NCBI GenBank assembly: GCA_937886325.1
Contig: CALABV010000138.1
Location: 1 to 50,684, forward strand
DNA length: 50,684 bases
Direction: 5' to 3'
From: an uncultured Geobacter sp.
GTDB lineage: Bacteria > Desulfobacterota > Desulfuromonadia > Geobacterales > Geobacteraceae
The translations under genes were made by a program, and so were the position numbers. The notes beneath the pieces are model-generated. The model was not told where the DNA came from, made no database searches, and worked only from the letters and a program-made list of their open reading frames with translations. How positions within the stretch are numbered: position 1 is the stretch's first letter; each line of letters begins with the position of its first letter. This document shows positions 24,222 through 33,711 of the stretch, piece after piece.

Positions 24222-24752
24222 TCAGTTTATGTCGACGGTTGCGCCCTTGAGTTTGCATGCGCCACGTGACTTGGTGAGAACATAGTTGCCGTGAATGAGT
24301 ATCTTTCCCGCTTTCGTCAGGGTAATGCGGGCGTCACCGCACTGGAGCACGATTTCCCGTTCCCCGGCCAGGAGGAGACGCTCGCCGTCCACCTCGATGC
24401 ATCTCTTCGCCGTTCCCTCGGAAGAGGCATCCATCACCTGCCTCTCAACGGCCGGGCCTTGCAGGATACCCATGACGATCGGCCTGGAAGGGTCGCCATT
24501 TTCAAACTGCACAACAACCTCGCGGCCCAGGCTCCGTTCGTCCACATCAACAACCGAGCGGCAGACCAGCGGCTTCCAATCCGGGACGACGCCCAACCTC
24601 ACAACCGGCAGGGAGTCCCGGGTCAGTGCGACCAGTTGACCGACGACACTACCGTAGCATGCATCCTGTGCCTCTATTGCTCCCGCGCACGGAACGGACG
24701 AAACACTCTCCCGGGCAGGATGCAGCCGGCGCACAAAGTTTTCCTTTTTCAT
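24222..24752 (-). CDS. DUF6484-like VgrG-associated protein
   Basis: 176 residues, strand-rich: GSVVGQLVALTRDSLPVVRLG, LGREVVVQFENGDPSRPIVMGIL (like the gp5 OB-fold of VgrG) and EIVLQCGDARITLTKAGKILIHG, the last very like the VgrG C-terminal ITLKKSGDIIIKG. It matches my memory of DUF6484, small proteins found next to vgrG. It could cap or extend the VgrG needle. It begins 38 nt after vgrG ends. Confidence 0.7.
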   Translation of the reverse strand: MKKENFVRRLHPARESVSSVPCAGAIEAQDACYGSVVGQLVALTRDSLPVVRLGVVPDWKPLVCRSVVDVDERSLGREVVVQFENGDPSRPIVMGILQGPAVERQVMDASSEGTAKRCIEVDGERLLLAGEREIVLQCGDARITLTKAGKILIHGNYVLTKSRGACKLKGATVDIN

Positions 24753-24790
24753 TGCCTGTTCCCTTGAAAGATGGCGCCGCGTGATCGCGG

Positions 24791-26995
24791 CTAGTTATTG
24801 GAAATCTTGCTTCCCTTGACGGTAACGGCCCCGCCCGCCTTGACCCCGATCCTTCCGCTCCCCTTGATGGTTATGTTGGTCCCTTTGATGATGATATCCC
24901 CGCTCTTCTTCAGCGTGATGGAAGCGCCGCCGCACTTGAGCACAATCTGCTTGCCGGCGTTGATCACCCCGCTCCCGCCCGCGGTCACGGTATAGTTTCC
25001 GCCGGCTTTCGTGTTCACGTTAGCCGCGGCTTTGTTCGAGATTGTGCCGCCGGAGGTCTGTGATATGCTACCACCCACAGCCACCGATTTCACCCCACCG
25101 ACACTCTCGGAACTCACTCCTCCCACGGCAACGACCTTTGCTCCCCCAATCTCCTGCCCCTTCGCCCCGCCGATGGTTTCGTTCATGGCGGCGCCGACAC
25201 TGACCTGGTACAGCCCGCCGATGGTAAGGGTTTTGATGGCGCCGACGGTCTCGCTTGAGTTGATGGCGACCGTTTCCGTCTTGCTGGCCCCGACAGTCAG
25301 GTCCATAAGCGCGCCGATGGTCTCCGTATGGTTCGCCCCAACCGTGATGTCCTTGTTCACGCCAACGGTCTCGCTCTGGTTTACCCCCACCGTCTTGGTG
25401 CGGTTGCTTCCAACGGAGAGCGTCTCGTTTCTCCCCACGGACTGGTTCTTGTCGTTCAGGACGGTGATGGTCCAGTCCTTCTGGCCGTGCAGGAATACCT
25501 CTTCGTTCCCCTTCTTGTCCTCGAAACGGAATTCGTTGAAACCTCCGCCGCCCGGGGATGAATTGGACTTGATGGTGCTCCTGGTCTTTTCGGCCGGGAG
25601 CGGATAGGGGGGTTTGTTCATACCGTGGTATACACGTCCGGTAATGATGGGCCTGTCCGGGTCGCCCTCGAGGAAATCGACTATCACCTCGTGCCCGATG
25701 CGCGGAATATACATGGCGCCCCATCCTGCGCCGGCCCACAGTTGGCCCACCCGAATCCAGCACGAACTCTTGTCGTCCTTCTTCCCTTCCCGGTCCCAGT
25801 GGAACTGTACCTTGACCCTGCCGTGCTCGTCCGTGTAAATCTCCTCTCCCGAAGGGCCGACTACGATTGCGGTCTGCGAGCCGTGCACGAACGGTTTCGG
25901 CGTCTGCTGCGCCGGACGGAACGGAACCTCGATGGGAATGCAGGTGAAACTGTTGCCGTAGGCCGGCCCCGCGCTCCCCTCCCATGGCTCGCTGGCCTGG
26001 TGGCGCACAGACGTCAACAGGTACTCCTTGTTGTTCATGTCGTTCCGATAAAAGGACGTGAGGGTGAAACGGTAGCCGCTCGTGAAGGCGCGGCATGTGC
26101 TCCCGCCGCTGATGGTAGTGACTTTCGCCTCTTCCTCCTCCATGCGCAGCCTCACCAGCCGGTCCCCCTCATTCCTCTTGGCATACTGTCCGGGATATTC
26201 GTAGATCTCGCGTTCCTCCGGCCCCAGTTTGTTACGGCTGGGGACATTCACCTTCAGGTCGGTATTCGGTATCTCGAAATTGAAGTCGTTAAGAGTGTAT
26301 TTGGCGGGACGTATCTCCTGCATCTTCTCAAGTGCGGTGATTACGTCTTCCTCAAGCCAGCCGTCCGCGCTGATCTGGTAGCGGGCATTTCTCTGCTGGG
26401 GGCACGGTTTGTTTTCCTGGGCGGAATCGGCAATAATCAGGACGTGAGCGCCGTTCTCATGTTCAAAAAAATAGTGAACCCCCTCCTCTTCCATGAGACG
26501 CGAGATGAAATCGAAGTCGGTCTCACGGTACTGCACGCAGTAATCCCTCTTTTCGTAGCGCCCCTGGAGCCTAATCCGGTAATCTGTGAGGTTGTTCTCC
26601 TTCAGGATCTTCTCCACGATATCGGGAACGGAAAGATTCTGGAAGATGCGGGAGTCGGAGGTCCTTGTCAGCAGCCACATCCAGGGCACCATGGTTGCCC
26701 GGTAGCAGGAAAAACGGGGATCTCCCCCCTTCTCGCCTCCTCCCCGTCCCTGGGCGAAACGGGAGATGATGCCGTTGAAGAAACGCTTGTCCCCGGATGA
26801 GAGCACCACCGAAACCGTCACGCTCTTTCCCACGATATCCTCGAACGATATGCCGTGGTTCTCCGAAATCATTTCCAGTTCAAAGCTGAACAGCCGCGAT
26901 ATACAGTCTTCGCCGGAAAACCCAGCCAGCAGCAGGACATCCTTGCCGAGCGGCGTATCGATGGCGATCAGTCTGTTGTCCTGTGAATATGCCAT
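24791..26995 (-). CDS. vgrG: VgrG / TssI spike protein
   Basis: 734 residues. gp27-like N-terminal domains (DVLLLAGFSGEDCISRLFSFELE, the ENNLTDYRIRLQGRYEKRDYCVQYRETDFDF region), the gp5-like OB domain (VVGPSGEEIYTDEHGRVKVQFHWDREG, then CWIRVGQLWAGAGWGAMYIPRIGHEVIVDFLEGDPDRPIITG) and a long beta-helix of repeated ETVG/KTVGVN-type units (about 520-690) ending in a DUF2345-like stretch. There is no extra C-terminal toxin domain, so it acts as carrier. The ribosome site AAGGAGG is excellent. It trimerises on top of the Hcp tube and is capped by the DUF4150 tip. Confidence 0.97.
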   Translation of the reverse strand: MAYSQDNRLIAIDTPLGKDVLLLAGFSGEDCISRLFSFELEMISENHGISFEDIVGKSVTVSVVLSSGDKRFFNGIISRFAQGRGGGEKGGDPRFSCYRATMVPWMWLLTRTSDSRIFQNLSVPDIVEKILKENNLTDYRIRLQGRYEKRDYCVQYRETDFDFISRLMEEEGVHYFFEHENGAHVLIIADSAQENKPCPQQRNARYQISADGWLEEDVITALEKMQEIRPAKYTLNDFNFEIPNTDLKVNVPSRNKLGPEEREIYEYPGQYAKRNEGDRLVRLRMEEEEAKVTTISGGSTCRAFTSGYRFTLTSFYRNDMNNKEYLLTSVRHQASEPWEGSAGPAYGNSFTCIPIEVPFRPAQQTPKPFVHGSQTAIVVGPSGEEIYTDEHGRVKVQFHWDREGKKDDKSSCWIRVGQLWAGAGWGAMYIPRIGHEVIVDFLEGDPDRPIITGRVYHGMNKPPYPLPAEKTRSTIKSNSSPGGGGFNEFRFEDKKGNEEVFLHGQKDWTITVLNDKNQSVGRNETLSVGSNRTKTVGVNQSETVGVNKDITVGANHTETIGALMDLTVGASKTETVAINSSETVGAIKTLTIGGLYQVSVGAAMNETIGGAKGQEIGGAKVVAVGGVSSESVGGVKSVAVGGSISQTSGGTISNKAAANVNTKAGGNYTVTAGGSGVINAGKQIVLKCGGASITLKKSGDIIIKGTNITIKGSGRIGVKAGGAVTVKGSKISNN

Positions 26996-27040
26996 GGTGT
27001 CCTCCTTGCGAAACTCAACGTACGCTGTGCCTGAGCACTC

Positions 27041-27553
27041 TCAACGGTAGGTGATGACCAGAAAGCCGCTGAAGTCGCCGGAACCGTCCGAGGTGTAGTA
27101 GTTCGGGAACTGCCGGCCGGCCACCTCCACGATTCCGAACCAGGGATCGTAAAAGACAAACGTGTCGTCAGAGTCCGATATGGCGCAGACGACGAAATGC
27201 GCGCCCGCGTTATTGGCCCATCGCACATGGGCGATAACCGGGGTAGCGAAAGAGGAGTAACACTTCAGATAGGAGTAGACGCTCTCCGAACCAACGTTTG
27301 TCGACTGGTAGGCCTTCACCCCTTCGGCATTGAGCACCGACGACAGGTTCCTTGAGTACGTGCCGCCATCCATGGTGAATCCGCCCGGATATCGGACCGA
27401 AAGGTCGAGGGCGCGCTGCTCGTCGCTCTGATTGAGGTGCTTGTATAACCTTTCAACCATGGCAACCGACGCGGGTCCGCACGACATTCCGAACGCCTGA
27501 AAGCACACCCGGTGATACCGCCCCTTGCTGTCCGTGAGAAACAGATCCGCCAT
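27041..27553 (-). CDS. C39-like (papain-fold) cysteine protease, candidate effector
   Basis: 170 residues forming one C39-type cysteine peptidase domain: MSCGPASVAMV (Cys25), NAGAHFVVCAI (His119) and FYDPWFG (Asp136), the expected Cys-His-Asp triad, plus a Gln (QAF, residue 19) upstream for the oxyanion hole. No signal peptide, transporter or double-Gly leader substrate is nearby, so it is not a bacteriocin-export C39 domain. Located between clpV and vgrG, where effectors or accessory proteins are often found. It may be a secreted amidase/protease or process a T6SS part. Ribosome site GGAGGAG. Confidence 0.75.
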   Translation of the reverse strand: MADLFLTDSKGRYHRVCFQAFGMSCGPASVAMVERLYKHLNQSDEQRALDLSVRYPGGFTMDGGTYSRNLSSVLNAEGVKAYQSTNVGSESVYSYLKCYSSFATPVIAHVRWANNAGAHFVVCAISDSDDTFVFYDPWFGIVEVAGRQFPNYYTSDGSGDFSGFLVITYR

Positions 27554-27592
27554 CTACATCTCCTCCATGCTCTCTTTCCGTCACACGCTAAC

Positions 27593-30232
27593 TCATTTCA
27601 CCTCGAAGACATACCCTTCCGCCCCCAGACTGACCTTCACCTCCGACAGCTTCTCCCCGGCGGCCATGCGCGACAGGAGCTCCTTCGACATCTCCGGCAG
27701 CAGGGTATTGGTGAGGATGTGGTCCACGTTCCTCGCCCCGCTTTCCACTTCCGTGCAGCGGGCGGCGATGGCCTCGATGAGCCCCTCGTCGTAGCTGAAG
27801 GCCACATTGCGGTTTTCCTTCATCCGTTTCGCGATCTTTTTCAGCTTCAGCTTCACGATGAGGCGCATGACCGTGTCCGTAATCGGGAAATAGGGGACCA
27901 CCTTCAGGCGTCCCAGGAACGCAGGCTTGAAATGCTTCAGCAACTCCGGCCGGATCATATCGTTGAGCGCCTTCCAGTCCGGCATGGTCTCCTCGTCGGC
28001 GCAGACCTTCATGATGGTGTCCGTTCCCAGATTGGAGGTGAGGATGATAAGGGTGTTCTTGAAGTCGATCCTGCGGCCCTCCCCGTCCTCCAGGGTTCCC
28101 TTGTCGAAAACCTGGTAGAAGAGCTCCATCACGTCCGGATGGGCCTTCTCCACCTCGTCCAGGAGCACCACGCTGTACGGGCGTTTCCGCACCGCCTCGG
28201 TGAGCACGCCACCCTCGCCGTACCCCACGTAGCCGGGAGGCGAGCCCTTGAGCCCGGACACGGTGTGGGCCTCCTGGTATTCGGACATGTTGATGGTGAT
28301 GACGTTCTCCTCTCCGCCGTAAAGGAGCTCTGACAGGGCCAGGGCGGTCTCGGTCTTGCCCACGCCGCTGGGGCCGACAAAGAGGAACACGGCCGTGGGC
28401 TTGGAGGGATCCTCGATGCCGGCGTGGGCGGTGCGGATCATCTGCGCGATGGCGGCCAGGGCATGGTCCTGCCCGATGATGCGCTCTCCCAGCAGCGAGT
28501 CCATCTTCAGGACCGTATCAATCTCATTGACGAGCATGCGGCCCGTGGGGATGCCGGTCCAGCCGGAGATGACCTCCGAGATGATCTGCGGATCCACCTC
28601 GATCTGGAGGAGCGGCTCGTTGCCCTGGACGGCCTTCAGTTCCTGCTCGGTTGCCTTCAGTTTTTTTCGTTTCGCCGCCAGGGACTTGTCCGCCGGGTTC
28701 TGGCCATGGATTTCCTGCATCTCCTTGCGAAGGTCGGCGATGCGGGATGCGATCTCGGATTCCCTGGTCCAGCGGTCGTTCAGCTCTTCGAGCCGTGCCT
28801 GCGCCTTCTTTTTCCTGTCCGCGAGGGTCTTGACACGCTCGCCGTGGTCCGCCCCCATCAGGGTCTCCCGCTCCAGGAGCCGTTCCTCACGCTCATTCTG
28901 GGCGATGAGGCGGGTCGCCTCTTCCACGGCGGGCGGGCTGGTGGTGAGGCCGATGGCCACCCGTGCGCAGGCCGTGTCCAGCACGCTCACCGACTTGTCC
29001 GGCAGCTGCCGGGCCGGAAGGTAGCGGCGGGAGAGGCGCACCGAGTCGCGCAACGCCTCGGCGGTGATGGTGACCTGGTGGTGCTTTTCCAGGAACGGGG
29101 CCACGGCCTGCATCATCATAACCGCCTTTTCCTCGTCCGGCTCCTCGATCTTCACCACCTGGAAGCGCCGCGCAAGGGCGGCATCCTTTTCGAAATACTT
29201 CTTGTACTCGGACCAGGTGGTGGCGGCGATGGTGCGCAGTTCGCCCCGCGCCAGGGGAGGCTTGAGCAGGTTCGCGGCATCGCCCGACCCTGCCGACCCT
29301 CCCGCTCCGATGAGGGTATGGGCCTCGTCGATGAACAGGATGATGGGCGTGGGCGAACCCTTGACCTCCTCGATGACCGATTTGAGCCGGTTTTCGAACT
29401 CCCCCTTGATCCCGGCGCCCGCCTGGAGGAGCCCCAGGTCCAGGGTGCGGATCTCCACGTTCCGCAGCGGCGGCGGCACGTCACCCTCGGCGATCCTGAG
29501 GGCGAAGCCCTCGACAACGGCGGTCTTGCCCACGCCCGCCTCTCCGGTGAGGATCGGGTTGTTCTGGCGGCGCCGGATGAGGATATCAATCATCTGCCGG
29601 ATCTCCGCATCCCTGCCGAGAACCGGATCCACTCCACCCTTGCGGGCCTTTTCCGTGAGGTTGATGGTAAAGAGATCCAGGGATTTCGTCCCGGCCGGGA
29701 CCGGCCGGCCTTCCGCCGACGGCGCGGGCCGGGCGGCGCCTCCTGCCTCGGCCTCCTCGCGGGAACCGGCGACCAGGTCGGCCAGGTTCTTGGCCAGGGT
29801 TTCGACGGAAATCTTCCTGAACGATTCCGAGCTTGCAATCATTGCCCGGGAAAACTCCTCGTCGGAGAGAAGGGCCAGCACAACGTGGCCGGAGCGGACG
29901 GCGGGCGATTGATAGTCCACCGATGCCAGGAGCCACGCATTCTGTATCATGCGGGGGATACTGGGCGAGAGGGCCGGAGTCCGCGCGTTCCCCGTCTTGA
30001 AGCCCTCCAGGGCGCGGCTGAGTTCGGCCGACACCCGGGCCTCGTCGATCTCGAAGTAGCGGAGGATCTTGCCGAGATCGGTATTCTGCGCCTCCAGCAG
30101 CTTGATGAGGAAGTGCTCGATGTCCACCTCGTAGTGGGTGTGGGAAAGGCACAGACCGGCGGCCGCCTCAAGCGCCCCGCGGCAGGTTTGGTTGAGCTTT
30201 CCGATGAGCTGCTTCAGGTCGGGATGGATCAT
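27593..30232 (-). CDS. clpV: ClpV / TssH AAA+ ATPase
   Basis: 879 residues from ATG 30232, with AAGGAG 9 nt upstream; an in-frame extension to 30271 has no support. An N-domain (about 1-150), AAA1 with Walker A GEAGVGKT (230-237) and Walker B ILFIDEAHTL, a ClpB-like coiled middle domain (about 430-530), AAA2 with Walker A GPSGVGKT (620-627) and Walker B VVLLDEVEKAHPDV, then the C-terminal small domain. It disassembles contracted TssB/TssC sheaths for reuse. N-terminal MIHPDLKQLIGKLNQTCRGALEAA is typical of ClpV rather than ClpB. Confidence 0.97.
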   Translation of the reverse strand: MIHPDLKQLIGKLNQTCRGALEAAAGLCLSHTHYEVDIEHFLIKLLEAQNTDLGKILRYFEIDEARVSAELSRALEGFKTGNARTPALSPSIPRMIQNAWLLASVDYQSPAVRSGHVVLALLSDEEFSRAMIASSESFRKISVETLAKNLADLVAGSREEAEAGGAARPAPSAEGRPVPAGTKSLDLFTINLTEKARKGGVDPVLGRDAEIRQMIDILIRRRQNNPILTGEAGVGKTAVVEGFALRIAEGDVPPPLRNVEIRTLDLGLLQAGAGIKGEFENRLKSVIEEVKGSPTPIILFIDEAHTLIGAGGSAGSGDAANLLKPPLARGELRTIAATTWSEYKKYFEKDAALARRFQVVKIEEPDEEKAVMMMQAVAPFLEKHHQVTITAEALRDSVRLSRRYLPARQLPDKSVSVLDTACARVAIGLTTSPPAVEEATRLIAQNEREERLLERETLMGADHGERVKTLADRKKKAQARLEELNDRWTRESEIASRIADLRKEMQEIHGQNPADKSLAAKRKKLKATEQELKAVQGNEPLLQIEVDPQIISEVISGWTGIPTGRMLVNEIDTVLKMDSLLGERIIGQDHALAAIAQMIRTAHAGIEDPSKPTAVFLFVGPSGVGKTETALALSELLYGGEENVITINMSEYQEAHTVSGLKGSPPGYVGYGEGGVLTEAVRKRPYSVVLLDEVEKAHPDVMELFYQVFDKGTLEDGEGRRIDFKNTLIILTSNLGTDTIMKVCADEETMPDWKALNDMIRPELLKHFKPAFLGRLKVVPYFPITDTVMRLIVKLKLKKIAKRMKENRNVAFSYDEGLIEAIAARCTEVESGARNVDHILTNTLLPEMSKELLSRMAAGEKLSEVKVSLGAEGYVFEVK

Positions 30233-30302
30233 GTTCGTGTCTCCTTCGTACTGAATTCTTCCACAGTGCACGGTGTTTTATTTGAAGCGAACACGCATCA
30301 GC

Positions 30303-30392
30303 CGCCCTCACCCGGCCTTCGGCCACTCTCTCCCGGAGGGAGAGGGTTTCATATTTCCCCTCGCCCACTGGGAGAGGGGCAGGGGTGAGGGG
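30303..30392. repeat. Palindromic intergenic repeat (CCCTCACCC...GGGTGAGGG type)
   Basis: Between clpV and tssG. Outer arms CCCTCACCC (30305-30313) and GGGGTGAGGG (30383-30392) are inverted; inside are CTCTCTCCCGGAGGGAGAGGG and CACTGGGAGAGGGG. This is the common proteobacterial intergenic repeat recognised by alternating CTCTCCC/GGGAGAG stretches. It can fold into strong hairpins in the transcript and could attenuate or stabilise the mRNA between tssG and clpV. Confidence 0.8.
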
Positions 30393-30399
30393 ATGGTGT

Positions 30400-31440
30400 T
30401 CAACCGGTTCCGGCTGGTATCGTCGCCTCATCAAACGTCACTCCCTGGTCGTCCTCCAGGGTTCCTTCCATGGGCGCAAGCCAAGTGGACCAGCCCAGCC
30501 GCGGCGCGGCGGGGTCATCTCGTCCCAGCAGGCAGGGCGGGACCTCCTCGCGTCGCAGGTGCGGACGGATCTCAAACTCGAATTCCGCGCCCACCATGTA
30601 TCTCACCATCGAAAACAGCGGTTTCAGCCGGTCTCCCGACGGCAGCAGCCTGATGAAATCTGCGTACGGGACGGGCTCCAGATCGACCCGAAATCCGGTC
30701 CGGCACTCCCGTGCCCGGGAACCGCATACCGCATCAACCCCCAGGCCGGCGTTGGCGACCCCGATGCGGGTCCTCTCCTCCGGTTCGATGTCGATTGTCC
30801 GTTCAACGAACTGGGCCACCGACGCCCGTACCCCGAGACAATACCCCACAACCGCCTCGATGGCGCCGGCGGAAGCGACCTGCCGGGAAAGGATCCCCCC
30901 GCAGAACACCAGCGATTCCAGCGGATACCCCACCTTGGCGGCGAGCCCCGGTGTCCCCAGCCCCAGGAGGCTCAGGAAATACCGGGAATAGCGGTCCCGC
31001 GCTTCCGGGCGGTAGTGAGCGATGAAAAAGTTCTTCTTCCACGCCAGGTACAGGAGCGAGATCAGCCGGTGATGGAACATATCGAGAAACGAGGCAAAGG
31101 AAGAATCCTTGGCGGCGGCCCGCTCCATGGCAAGCGTGGTGTACCAGTGGGGAAGGACGCCCGACGGTCCGATCAGTCCCAGAAAGGCGACCTGCATCCG
31201 CACCGGCCCGTCATCCTCGGCCCGTCTCAGATCCGAAATATCGCTTGCCGGAAAGGAGAGGCCGGGCGTGACGGAAAAGCGCACCGCCTCGTGCACGGGG
31301 GAAAGGGCTTCCCCCATGGCCCGCTTCCCGGCGAAAACCGTTTCCAGGAGCTGTACGGCTTGAAAAAACGAGACCCGGTAGAACTCGTCGAAGAGGAGCT
31401 TTTCTATAAAAGAATCCGGTTTCCGTTTCTCGGCGGCCAC
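30400..31440 (-). CDS. tssG: TssG baseplate protein
   Basis: 346 residues from GTG 31440 (AGAGAGG and GAAGGA just upstream), inside the last codons of tssF (37-bp overlap, usual for this pair). Family features: FIEKLLFDEFYRVSFFQAVQLLE, VRFSVTPGLSFPASDI, FLGLIGPSGVLPHWYT, FLDMFHHRLISLLYLAWKK and, near the end, LGWSTWL. TssG with TssE, TssF and TssK makes the baseplate wedge. The gene ends 8 bases after a palindromic repeat. Confidence 0.95.
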   Translation of the reverse strand: MAAEKRKPDSFIEKLLFDEFYRVSFFQAVQLLETVFAGKRAMGEALSPVHEAVRFSVTPGLSFPASDISDLRRAEDDGPVRMQVAFLGLIGPSGVLPHWYTTLAMERAAAKDSSFASFLDMFHHRLISLLYLAWKKNFFIAHYRPEARDRYSRYFLSLLGLGTPGLAAKVGYPLESLVFCGGILSRQVASAGAIEAVVGYCLGVRASVAQFVERTIDIEPEERTRIGVANAGLGVDAVCGSRARECRTGFRVDLEPVPYADFIRLLPSGDRLKPLFSMVRYMVGAEFEFEIRPHLRREEVPPCLLGRDDPAAPRLGWSTWLAPMEGTLEDDQGVTFDEATIPAGTG

Positions 31441-33209
31441 TCCTTCAACCTCTCTTTCCTCTGAAGCGTCAGGGCAATCATCCGGGAAAATGAATTGACC
31501 GAGACATACTGTCCCAGGAAGCGCTCCAGCACGCACGCGAACAGATAGAGCCCGGAGCCGACGAACTTTTCTTCATCAAAGGTGACGGATGTCTCGATGC
31601 CGCGACAGAAGGATTGCCCGATCCTCCGCGTCACATGCCGTGTCTGCAACCCGACAATCCCGTCTATCTGCTGCCTGGTTACGGGCGAATTCTCGAAATC
31701 ATACAACTTCAGAATCTCCCGCAACGAGTCTTCCCCTCCCTCCACCAGCGACAGGTAATTGAGGGAGAGATGGGAAATGAACCGCCACTGGAGGGCTCCT
31801 CCCAGGGGCTGACGCCTGGTCGGCGTCGGCTTGATGCGGCAGGAGATCCGGGAAACGGGGGCTGCCAGCTCCATTTCAAAGTCTCCCCCGGAATCTCCGA
31901 AGGGAAGGCGCGCCGGCATGTCCCGATTCGTGCAGGTGACATGGACGGTCAAAGTCTCGGCTTCCGGTTCCGTGGGGCGGAACAGGAGATCGCTGAATGA
32001 CAGGTACAAAGAGGTTCCCGTGTCCCCTTTCCTCTCGGATGGACGCCGTTGCACGTGCCAGAACGCGCCTGAGTCCGACTCTTCCTCCTGCTCCCGATGG
32101 TGGCGGATGGAATAGAGCGGTTTGTAGTCTCCCAGCGTCTCGGCGGTGGTTGCCCTCGACGCCGCCACGCTGTCCACGGTGAAGACCTCGGTCGCTTCGG
32201 CCCGCCGGATGTCCGGAATGACAAGATACTCGGTCTTCTGATGTTCAACCCGCACCGGCTCGGCGATGCGCCGGAACAGGTTCACGACCGGCGCGGCATG
32301 GAGGCAGAATGTGGATTCCGAGAGAAGCAGGGTACTTTTGGCCGGCCTGTCCAGGTAGAATCGGATGTCGACGGTATCGCCGAACCCGGCCCCGTGCAGC
32401 CGGTCCAACCCCAGAAGATCGAAGAAAAGGAACTTTTCCGGAAAGCAGAAGTACTCGAACAGGAGCAGGTATCCGGGGAACGACCTGGCGGAGTACGGCA
32501 GCATGCCCTCCTCCGGCTCGAACCCCACGGGCCTCACGCATCCGGGATCCAGGGACATAACGGAAGGAACGCCACCTCCCCCCACTGCTTCGCATTCGAT
32601 GGAACAGACGTTGTTGAACAGCAGTTCGTAGAGGTGAAACACATGCTGCCGCTGCCCGTTCAGGAAGAAACGCAGGCTGCTGCAGCCCAGCTCCGGAAAG
32701 GTCAGCCCGTTGTGGGCCTTCAACCGGACGACCAGGGCCTGCTGGGCGTTCCGCACCGGCTTCTTCGGATCTTCCAGGGTCGCGGAGACAACTTCCAGGG
32801 GGAGCAGCGTCACCGGGTAGGACGTGGCGAACTGACAGGGAATACCCTCCACGGGCTTTGAAAAAAGGGCCGTGTCCCGTTCAATCCTGTATCCGCCGGC
32901 AGGGATGTTGTTCAGGATCGGATCGAACGTCACCACCGACATGGAGGGAATAGGGTTGGTGTAGTGCGGGTAAAGAATGCTGAGCAGCGACTGGGTGATG
33001 TCGGGAAAGTCGTCGTCCAGCTTCTTGTGGACGCGGGCGCACAGAAAGGCGAATCCCTCCAGAAGTCTCTCCGTATGGGGATCCTCGCACTTGTCCGGCT
33101 CCAAGAGAAGCCTGCCCGCGACCTTGGGATACTTTTTCGCGAATTCGCTTCCCATCTCCCGGATAAACGTCAGTTCGCGTTCGTAATATGCAAGAATCTC
33201 TTCATCCAT
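31404..33209 (-). CDS. tssF: TssF baseplate protein
   Basis: 601 residues; start ATG 33209 gives the family N-terminus MDEEILAYYERELTFIREMG followed by EFAKKYPKVAGRL, and lies 7 nt after the tssE stop. Further marks are DPHTERLLEGFAFLCARVHKKLDDDFPDITQSLLSILYPHY, and C-terminal GLYLFACVLERFLGQYVSVNSFSRM. TssF is the large wedge component of the T6SS baseplate. tssE, tssF and tssG are contiguous and overlapping here. Confidence 0.97.
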   Translation of the reverse strand: MDEEILAYYERELTFIREMGSEFAKKYPKVAGRLLLEPDKCEDPHTERLLEGFAFLCARVHKKLDDDFPDITQSLLSILYPHYTNPIPSMSVVTFDPILNNIPAGGYRIERDTALFSKPVEGIPCQFATSYPVTLLPLEVVSATLEDPKKPVRNAQQALVVRLKAHNGLTFPELGCSSLRFFLNGQRQHVFHLYELLFNNVCSIECEAVGGGGVPSVMSLDPGCVRPVGFEPEEGMLPYSARSFPGYLLLFEYFCFPEKFLFFDLLGLDRLHGAGFGDTVDIRFYLDRPAKSTLLLSESTFCLHAAPVVNLFRRIAEPVRVEHQKTEYLVIPDIRRAEATEVFTVDSVAASRATTAETLGDYKPLYSIRHHREQEEESDSGAFWHVQRRPSERKGDTGTSLYLSFSDLLFRPTEPEAETLTVHVTCTNRDMPARLPFGDSGGDFEMELAAPVSRISCRIKPTPTRRQPLGGALQWRFISHLSLNYLSLVEGGEDSLREILKLYDFENSPVTRQQIDGIVGLQTRHVTRRIGQSFCRGIETSVTFDEEKFVGSGLYLFACVLERFLGQYVSVNSFSRMIALTLQRKERLKEWPPRNGNRILL

Positions 33210-33216
33210 GCTCGTC

Positions 33217-33690
33217 TCAGGTGGGGATGAAGTATTCACCCCGGTTGATGTCCAGATAGGTGTCAAAGGCGACCGGCTCGGTAAGCGGGGTTACGACCAG
33301 CAGCGCCGTAACCCTGAACCGGAGGGTTCGCTCGTTCTCTCCCGGCAGATCGAAACGGACCGTGAGATTTTTCAACCGCGGCTCGAAGAGGGAGATGGTC
33401 CGTTCGATTTCCTGCCGGATCTGAATCCGTGCCGACGGGCTCCTGGTATTGAACGAGGTGAAATCCCCCAGTCCGTAGGTAAAGAGTGATGCGGCCAGGT
33501 GTACGTTCGCGTCAGGCGCCTCCTGAATGTTCCTTCTCGTATTCAGGAGGCTCTCCAGGTCCCTCATCACCGATTTCCTGACCTGCGCCAGCGTGGGAAC
33601 CCTGTTCTGGACAGGCTCACGGGTCGTTTCCGGCTCCCGATCGATGAGCCTGTCCAGAAGTGATGCCTGAAGATAGGGTTTGTCCCGCAT
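33217..33690 (-). CDS. tssE: TssE gp25-like baseplate protein
   Basis: 157 residues with the GPW/gp25 pattern: SVMRDLESLLNTRRN, the FTYGLGDFTSFN block, IQIRQEIERTISLFEPRLKNLTVRF and a final strand pair. The conserved EPRL motif that begins sheath polymerisation is present. Small, cytoplasmic; typical length. Sits between hcp (21 nt upstream) and tssF. Confidence 0.95.
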   Translation of the reverse strand: MRDKPYLQASLLDRLIDREPETTREPVQNRVPTLAQVRKSVMRDLESLLNTRRNIQEAPDANVHLAASLFTYGLGDFTSFNTRSPSARIQIRQEIERTISLFEPRLKNLTVRFDLPGENERTLRFRVTALLVVTPLTEPVAFDTYLDINRGEYFIPT

Positions 33691-33711
33691 GTCGTTCTCC
33701 CGGCAACGGCG

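Noticed and set aside
27593..30232. General chaperone ClpB
   Set aside because: The N-terminus, the T6SS context and the distinct N-domain fit ClpV instead.
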